Source of the DNA: Hymenolepis diminuta
Taxonomy: Eukaryota > Platyhelminthes > Cestoda > Cyclophyllidea > Hymenolepididae
Assembly (NCBI GenBank): GCA_900708905.1
Contig: CAADRB010000040.1
Location: forward strand, 923,265 to 987,264
Reading direction: 5' to 3'
Length of the DNA stretch: 64,000 nucleotides
Shown: in pieces, positions 57,375-64,000 of the stretch
How positions within the stretch are numbered: position 1 is the stretch's first letter
Layout of the letters: each line of letters starts with the position of its first letter
Notes under the pieces: generated by a model
Databases searched by the model: none
The model's input: only the letters and a program-made list of their open reading frames with translations
Told to the model about the DNA's origin: nothing
Translations under genes and position numbers: made by a program

Positions 57375-57796
57375 GCTGGAATAACAATCAATGGCTGATT
57401 TGAATACTAACTTGAACCAAGAGGAAATGGAACTTTACAAAAGGCCAGACATTCAATTCACCCTTTTAGAAAACTTGCTCATTCCTAGTAAGTTGAGATT
57501 TAGAAACTAAATTATAATTGCATAATGATGTTATAAGCCTTTTTAAATCAAAAAACCCGATATCCCAGTTTCAGATAGAGCAGAGGGGAAGAGAAGAGAG
57601 AAACACAAGTTATGCACAAAGCCAATTCACTTATGACCTTGAAACATACGAACGGGCCAATCACATAAATATAAAGGAAATAGAGCGGCAATAAAATAAA
57701 AATATTAATCTCTCAAAGGGAAATATTTATCTCACATTAACATGATTTTCCACTTTTGACAAAACCTAAAGTGATAACAGCCCGTGTTTGTAATTT

Positions 57797-58031
57797 GTTG
57801 GTACCATATATCACTATATACGACTTATATGTGTAATAAGTTCATTTATTAAAAGATCGTATCAAGAATACGAATTGGACAAAAGGATATACGGCTTTCA
57901 TGCTCTGTTACTTATTTTTGAGAGCCTGCAAAATTCGGCGGTTAACGTTCGTGTATTTTGATGTTCTCATTTATACATTTGATTTATTTTCAGCTTTGGC
58001 TAAAATTCATTGTTTTGAACGTCATATTCAT
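57797..58031 (+). CDS. Tentative upstream exons of the right-edge gene
   Basis: The segment 57994-58031 is flanked by a strong acceptor (TTTATTTTCAG) and a strong donor (CAT|GTAAGT). Its phase (0 in, 2 out) fits both the open frame ending at GCG|GTTAAC (57940) and the exon starting at 60183, where it would create an ATG codon. The upstream frame reads RSYQEYELDKRIYGFHALLL. The 5' limit of that segment is unclear because no good acceptor was seen. A chance match is possible. Confidence 0.35.
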
Positions 58032-60182
58032 GTAAGTATATTTAGAGAAGCCTACTTTCTCCTCACTTCCTACTCCACAGACTTCTGAAGAATCATAAGA
58101 AAGCCTACATCAAACAGCAGCATTTTGAAGATTGATTGCATTTCCGATTTTTCCCCCAAAACTTATTGAAGCTAACAAAAATTTCCCTAAGACAATTTAT
58201 ATACACGTAGTTAATCCATCTGACTGAATCCTCGTAAAAATTTTTCCTCTTGAGCGAACACAACCAGTGGGGCTCTGCCAAGTTAACATTTTTAGCTATT
58301 TAAACTCGGCTCTATGTTGAGACGTAAACTGCTAAATATAGAAAAATGCATTGAAGTGGCGAGACCGACCCTTTGTGATTAAAAGCAGCCAATAAGTACT
58401 GAACATCGTTGACAAGCATTTACTGTAATCTAGGAGACGAATCATGAAATTTATATTTTCGAACCTGAACTACTCGTTAAGTCAATATAGTACAACACGA
58501 ATCTAAAAATCGATTGATACCTTGATGTTGCTCTTAACGTCTTTTTGATCCCTTTCGTTTTATTATTTGGCTGACTTTCTGCTAGCCAAATTCAAATGCT
58601 TTCCACAATTAAAAATGATGAAATTTTTATAGTACCGTAGGTTATAATCTAATCCTAACTCTTTTGAGGAAAATTTTGCACCAGTAAGACGATTGGGACA
58701 ATGAATTTATGGGTTTAAAACAACACATCATTGCATTAACAACAAATTTTCGAGAGCCAAAGTTAGCACTGGTTTTGTACTTTTTAAATCTATCATCAGA
58801 ACCTTATACCTTATTTTGGAGAAGAAATAACTGAAAATTTTTTATTTAAATAATAAAGGGAGAATTAAAGGGACTAATAATTAGAAACAACAATTCAAGG
58901 TCATGGATATAAATAAAACACTGAAAACAGTTAACATAAAATGTTAATGACATATGCGACATTTATGAACTTGTCACATTTCAAACAGTTTCGATTTCAC
59001 GAACTATTGTGCTTAATTTTTGAAAGAATAGATCTTCATCTCTAAATAAAATTATTTAACAGAGTGATGAAAATAATCATTTTCCCACTTTTATAAAATG
59101 ATTTACAACTACGAGCAAATTCAGTTAAAACCTTATTATCTCTATGTTTATAGTAAGGAAATTAAGCATTTTCCAGAGGGAAGTTAGAAATGTCCCTCGT
59201 AGTGATGCTTTTTATAATAAACATTCATTCCTTTTACTGGAATAAAGTGAGAACTACCTTAAATTGTGCCAATATGATTTCATTCTTACACTTTTTTAAA
59301 CGAATAAACTTATTTTCATTGTAAAGCACCATGGAGAAGCCAATTTACCTCAAAATTGAGGGATGAATCCCCATGCGTTTCCAAAATTTTCATCTATGTC
59401 ATCACCAAACCCTTGGATCTAATTATCTCGGCCTCACAATGGTGCCTGAAGTAGTTGAACCTACTGTAACCTTAAGCGCCTTGTGGATAACCATCGTGTA
59501 TTCTTAAGTGATTTGTTTTAACTATCTGTACCACCTGTTTATACTACCCTTCCTATATGAGACTATATAAAACCTATTACACCATACACGCCGGAGAGGG
59601 GGGAGGGGTGGACGCGCAAACACACGCTTGTCAGTAGCTGGCTCTTTGCTTCCCTCTCATCTCTCTCCTACCCTCTTGAATCCCTGTTGCGGTTTTTTCA
59701 ATACATATTGTTCTTATCAGCTATTGGTGTTCTGCCCTAAAATTGATGTAAGCTTTTACTAAAACAGCAACAGAAGAATTCTTTCCGAATTCCATTAGGA
59801 CTATGGAGTGATATTCAAGACACTCTTACTGCTAATACAGTCATACAAAAGATTTCACTTGAGCAGTTCGTCATAGCACAGTTTTGATAGGGACGGTACA
59901 ATTTGTAAAGGGAGGAAAATGTTAGGGAGATTGCCCTCTTGATTTTTGAGAACATTCCGTAAAGCTTAAACTTGCCTTCATCATCTTCTGATTGCAGAAG
60001 AAAGTATATGCCCAGATTGATCAAGTTTAAAAGTGAGTGGTGATGTTATTATTTGCTGGCATTTATTTCTACGAAAAAAATAAGAATGCTGAAATCTTCA
60101 AATTTTTAGTCTCCCATAAAGCTGATTAAATGTTAACAGCTCTCTCTTAATTTCGATTGAAATGTTTGCTTTTGATAACTAG
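58032..60182. other. Non-coding stretch, probable intron
   Basis: About 2.1 kb without a supported exon; an intron if the segment at 57994-58031 is real. It contains an inverted family G copy near 59540-59700 with a G-rich run (GGGGGGAGGGG at about 59598-59608). The minus-strand frame 59815-60024 is not supported. Confidence 0.5.
59540..59700 (-). repeat. Dispersed repeat family G, copy 3
   Basis: On the minus strand: GGGATTCAAGAGGGTAGGAG, AGATGAGAGGGAA, GGCGTGTATGGTGTAATAGG and TTTATATAGTCTCATATAGG. These are in the order seen at 25960-26165. Confidence 0.5.
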
Positions 60183-63100
60183 GACTCCAAAAACCTTTTC
60201 TTCAGCTATCAATCGCAGAGGAAATAAATTGCCACTGAGATGTATTTTCTCAAAATCTGTTTATAAACTGCTACCCGAACTGCTTTTGCACATTTCAGGA
60301 AGTGTTGTTGATCAATGTCGTGACAAATGTGAGTTCGATCTCATCTCATATTTCCTTATCATCAAGAATCTGGAGCAAAGTCTTTGTCAAGAAATATAAT
60401 TAAAGAATTACTTTCTTCGTATCTTTTAAAAGTTATTTTTGAACCACTTGTTAATAATTTGAAACCGTTAGGTTCGAAAGCACAGATCGACTTCAGTTAA
60501 CACATTCATTTCATGTTCCCAAAGGAAACCTGCATATCGATTATTGCTTTTAAACCTCTCCGTCTGATAACAACTTTCTTTATGTACTCTACGCAGACGC
60601 CTTGTTCTAATGCTCTTTAATGTATTTTAGTGGCCTTTATAAATATCCTCTGATCTACACTCGACTCCCTGATCTGGGAAAGTTGATTGTTTCCTATTAG
60701 CCGTTAGGAACACCTTATGAAGTAAAGGAATATCTTAACTCAACTAAACTAAGCCCCTACAAATCCAGTGATCCTAGCCTCTATAATCTGGTGAAATTAA
60801 TTTTAAAATCTACATTTAGCTAGTCCTGTCGAAGAAAGATAAAAATTGCAAAGCATCAAAACGTTTCCTGCGGTTAGTCGCCTTAGAAATAAAAAATATA
60901 TGATTTAATTTTTTGGTCACAGGTGTGCAGCTACAAAATCTCTTTTGAACTTACACATCGTGCGCCGCTATTGGCCTGAATGGACGTGATTTTAACACCC
61001 GGTGTCCTAATACAAGATCATTTAGAATAACCCGTCTTTTTGAATATTATATATTTAATTTCGTCTTAATTTAGTTTAATAGGACTGTCCTTTATAAATA
61101 TTGTAAATGTAAACATTCAAATTAATCGGGTTTTAAAATATTCACTGAAACACTTTTAAAAGGACTCTTCGTAAAATTATTTTTAGAGACCAATTTTGTA
61201 TTTTAAAACAGATCTTTTTATTGCATTAGAATATACATGAGCACAGTACAAATATATTACTGTGAGTATACTTTTGTAACTATGTACTATTATTCTTTTA
61301 TTTACAGTTTGCTATAGTACAATGATAGTTTTTTGGACTACACCTAGGCGTAATAATCAAATACTTAAATCAGAGAGTAACAGTTAAACAATTTTGGAAA
61401 GTTTCCCCTCAATGTCTATTTACAGCATTTCATTCAGAAAAATTAACTCATTAAATGCCGAGCATACGTACTGATTACAGGCATAATATCTAAAGGAACT
61501 TCCTGCCAAACTGTATCGAGGAAAACTGTGAATATCTATCTCTTAAATATTACATACCTCAGTAAGATGAAATATCTTGTAAAAAATGCATCAGAATGAG
61601 TAATTGACAAAGAATAACATAGAGAAACTGTCTTATCAGATACAACTGTGCTCTCATTAACGACTTAGAAATACAAAATAAACCACTTATTAGCAAGATT
61701 CTTTAGAATATGTAATATTAACTCTGAATTAGTAACAAGTAATCAGAATAATTTTTGATCAGTTAAAACAGTGTTGAACGATAGTATGCACAAGGTGATT
61801 GTATAGCAACTTTATATGGATTATTCAGACATTTAAATATTTTAGAAATGTGCCAAATTATTAGAGCATTATAATTTTCGTAAACCAGTTGTTTGAGTAT
61901 GCAAATACTGATATTTTAATACGACCTTACATGCTCAGACCGATGCAGGGAAAGCCAAGAACTGCCATGCAAATCTAGAAGCCATATTTTCTTTTTGAAG
62001 CCCTAAACGATTTACGAATCCATCAGCGGATGCTTATGCGCAATTCAAATCCTAAATAACATCTCATATTATTTGTATTTTGCCTTTTGGTAGCTTTTAG
62101 AAAAAGTTTATTAATAATAAAACTTGTGAATTTATTGTAATGTGGATGTACCATTCAATCATTTTGAAATATTTAACTGAAAGTAAGAAGCGGACAATGG
62201 AGCATTATTAGAAGAAACAGATGATATAAACACCGAATTTGCGATAATTTTAACTTTAGGAAGCAATAATCGGCAACGTGGAATAAATAATTTCCTTCTC
62301 TCATATTCATGTCATTTCTTTGAACTTTTGTAGCTTGCCGCCTCGGATTTGAGGGAATGTGATTTTTAATAACAAATTCAATTGCTATCGCAATGCCCTT
62401 ATTATCTAGTGAATTTTTCTGAGATTTAAATATTTTTTTCTTTTATTTGGGTCAATGACTAAAAGTTGATAGAATTTTAGAAGAATACCTAAAGATCGTA
62501 TAAATTTGAAATTAAAATGGCCACACAACTGATTGGAGTTCGATAAAACAAAGTTAATGGCTAGAGTATTCATGCTTTGCCCGGGAACAATCAGTTTTCA
62601 GTTTGTCACAAAGTCACCCATCATCCTTATCGATATGCAGGCGCACGTCGCACCGGACAGCCTGGCAGTTATCTGGGACTAAGATTGTTATCTCTCAACG
62701 TCAGCAGCATGGAGACAACTTTTATAATGCCTTTGTTTGGTCAATAAAATGTCTTAAGTTAACTGTATTCTGGCTTAATTTTCTCTCTAAGTCTGAGTCA
62801 GTTGTAGACTAGTGATAACTATTGTAATACATAGCATATCAGCAAAGTTTTATCTCCTATCAGTATTGCAATCTAGAAGAATCAAACTTTACGAAAGTGG
62901 ACAACGGAGCAGTTTCAAAACTCTTACACCAGCTATTGTTAAACTTATACCAGACGTACGATGTATCGAGCCCATTTTAAATAAAATGATTATATTGTCT
63001 TCACCAGTAAGCCACTTACTTGAAACATTAATTTATGTAAATATTGCATTATTCTTCTGTATATACTGCAACTGAAATCTGTTCTACATTGACCTGAGTC

Positions 63101-63875
63101 ACAAACTAGAACAGTTTTGGCGATTTTTCTAAATCTCTCTCAATTAAAACCCGCAAAAAGCATTAGTTTACATGCTTGCATTTTGTACCTATTTTCAGCC
63201 AACGTCCCTGCTTTGGACCAGTTGGTATTCCACGCTAAAGCAAGCAATTCTTTCAGAAATTAGTATAATTATTTATTTATTTTGGCAAGTATAACCTTAT
63301 CTAACAGTGTTTCCTTTTACGGCTACAGTGTCATATTTTGATTCTGAACCATCATAATTTTATGCGGTGAGTAGAATAATTACCAGATATTGGCGCAGCA
63401 ATTAACGTGCTCATCCGCAAAGTCACAGATTCAATGCTCACACTCAGTGAGCCAAAATGAGTAATCACACCGGCTTAGTCTGGCTTATAAAAAGGCAGAT
63501 TTTAAGTTTGCTACCCTTCCACTCAAAATAAATGTAAGAAAACGTTTTTGGAGTTGCTTGGGACTTAAGAGATTATCTTATGACCCCCAATAGGAAAAAA
63601 ATTTTCAAGTTTGAAATCGGGCAACAATAAAGTCCAGCAAGAGGTGAAGGAGGTGGAAATATCGATTCTTGGACAATAACATTAAAATTTTACCGCTTCA
63701 TATTTCAATATTCAAATTTTATTGTTTGTTGCCAGATTTATTAAACAAATTCTTGTCCATGAAGTCCATTGCTGGTCAATTATTTAGGATGCTCGGCCTT
63801 ACTACTTCAGAAGCTGGGAAAGCTAGACGATTTTGGAAAATCTTTCGCAGATTACGTGATCTTAACATAAAGTAG
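60183..63875 (+). CDS. Unidentified helical protein, last four exons
   Basis: I do not recognise this gene. Plus-strand exons 60183-60328, 62864-63006, 63199-63262 and 63736-63875 join in phase 1, 0 and 1 and end in TAG. The donors are AAAT|GTGAGT, ACCA|GTAAGC and ATTA|GTATAA. The acceptors are AACTAG, TCTCCTATCAG, CCTATTTTCAG and TTGTTGCCAG. The 160-odd residues include KSVYKLLPELLLHISGSVVD, SFKTLTPAIVKLIPDVRC, LLWTSWYSTLKQAILSEI, MKSIAGQLFRMLGL and a basic end (KARRFWKIFRRLRDLNIK). Composition suggests stacked amphipathic helices. There is no Cys/His metal motif and no clear membrane span. An alternative acceptor at 62842 would add seven in-phase codons. The 5' part of the gene is not secured; see the tentative exons near 57797-58031. 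Phase agreement over four exons is the main evidence that it is real. Confidence 0.6.
63393..63490 (+). repeat. tRNA-derived SINE copy in an intron
   Basis: GGCGCAGCAATTAACGTGCT, AAAGTCACAGATTCAATGCT, CTCAGTGAGCCAAAATGAG and the tail CCGGCTTAGTCTGGCTTAT. It lies in the last intron of the right-edge gene, same strand. Confidence 0.6.
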
Positions 63876-64000
63876 TCAACTTGAGTTTACTCTAATAGAA
63901 AGGGCGACAACAGAATGAATTTTTCCTCACTGCTATTCCTATGTGGGCCGATGAAAGTTAGAAATGCTGCCTCCAAAATATTTGAGACTTATTTTAATTA

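Larger units (their letters stand above)
51675..57796. other. Intergenic region with repeats
   Basis: Lies between NDUFB9 and the plus-strand gene at the right edge, so it may hold a divergent promoter near 51680-52100 or upstream exons of that gene. It contains family A copies at 54349-54579 and 56469-56775, a family B copy at 55640-55888 and a tRNA-like SINE copy at 56012-56105. The frame 56859-57071 is open and protein-like in parts but lacks convincing splice sites. Confidence 0.5.

Overview
This window looks like chromosomal DNA of a parasitic flatworm, most likely a tapeworm. The evidence is direct: AT-rich non-coding DNA, spliced genes whose reading frames join exactly at GT/AG sites, and introns in two size classes (about 32-50 bp and about 67-83 bp) beside a few kilobase-scale ones. 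A short-intron bimodality of this kind is, as I recall, described for cestodes. The low GC would suit a Hymenolepis-like genome, but I cannot settle the genus.

Five genes lie on the minus strand. From right to left they are a complex I B22 subunit (NDUFB9, 51674-51103), a SIRT1-type sirtuin (46563-45039), RNA polymerase III subunit RPC5 (POLR3E, 39770-28452, 17 exons), the telomere-end protein POT1 (25361-20084, 7 exons), and the 5' part of a Q/A-rich, largely disordered protein (15555 down to at least 9772). I rebuilt exons by hand; phases agree at every junction for the first four. On the plus strand there is an intronless 117-codon gene inside the large POT1 intron (22880-23233), carrying a protein-phosphatase-1 docking motif, and the last four exons of an unrecognised gene at the right edge (60183-63875).

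Everything between the genes is repeat-rich. I see a tRNA-derived SINE family (at least 12 copies, both strands), a 230-330 bp dispersed family here called A (seven clear copies plus one decayed), a roughly 250 bp family B (three copies), and lower-copy families C, E, G and H. The leftmost 9.7 kb has no gene I can support, a 31-N assembly gap at 2561-2591 and a few SINE copies.

Functionally the genes are housekeeping: telomere capping (POT1), Pol III transcription (POLR3E), NAD-dependent deacylation (SIRT1) and mitochondrial NADH oxidation (NDUFB9). They share no pathway. The most unusual points are a POT1 that seems to lack the resolvase-like insertion in its third OB fold, an RPC5 with a 417-residue insertion in a single exon, the nested PP1-docking gene, and the undescribed dispersed repeat families.
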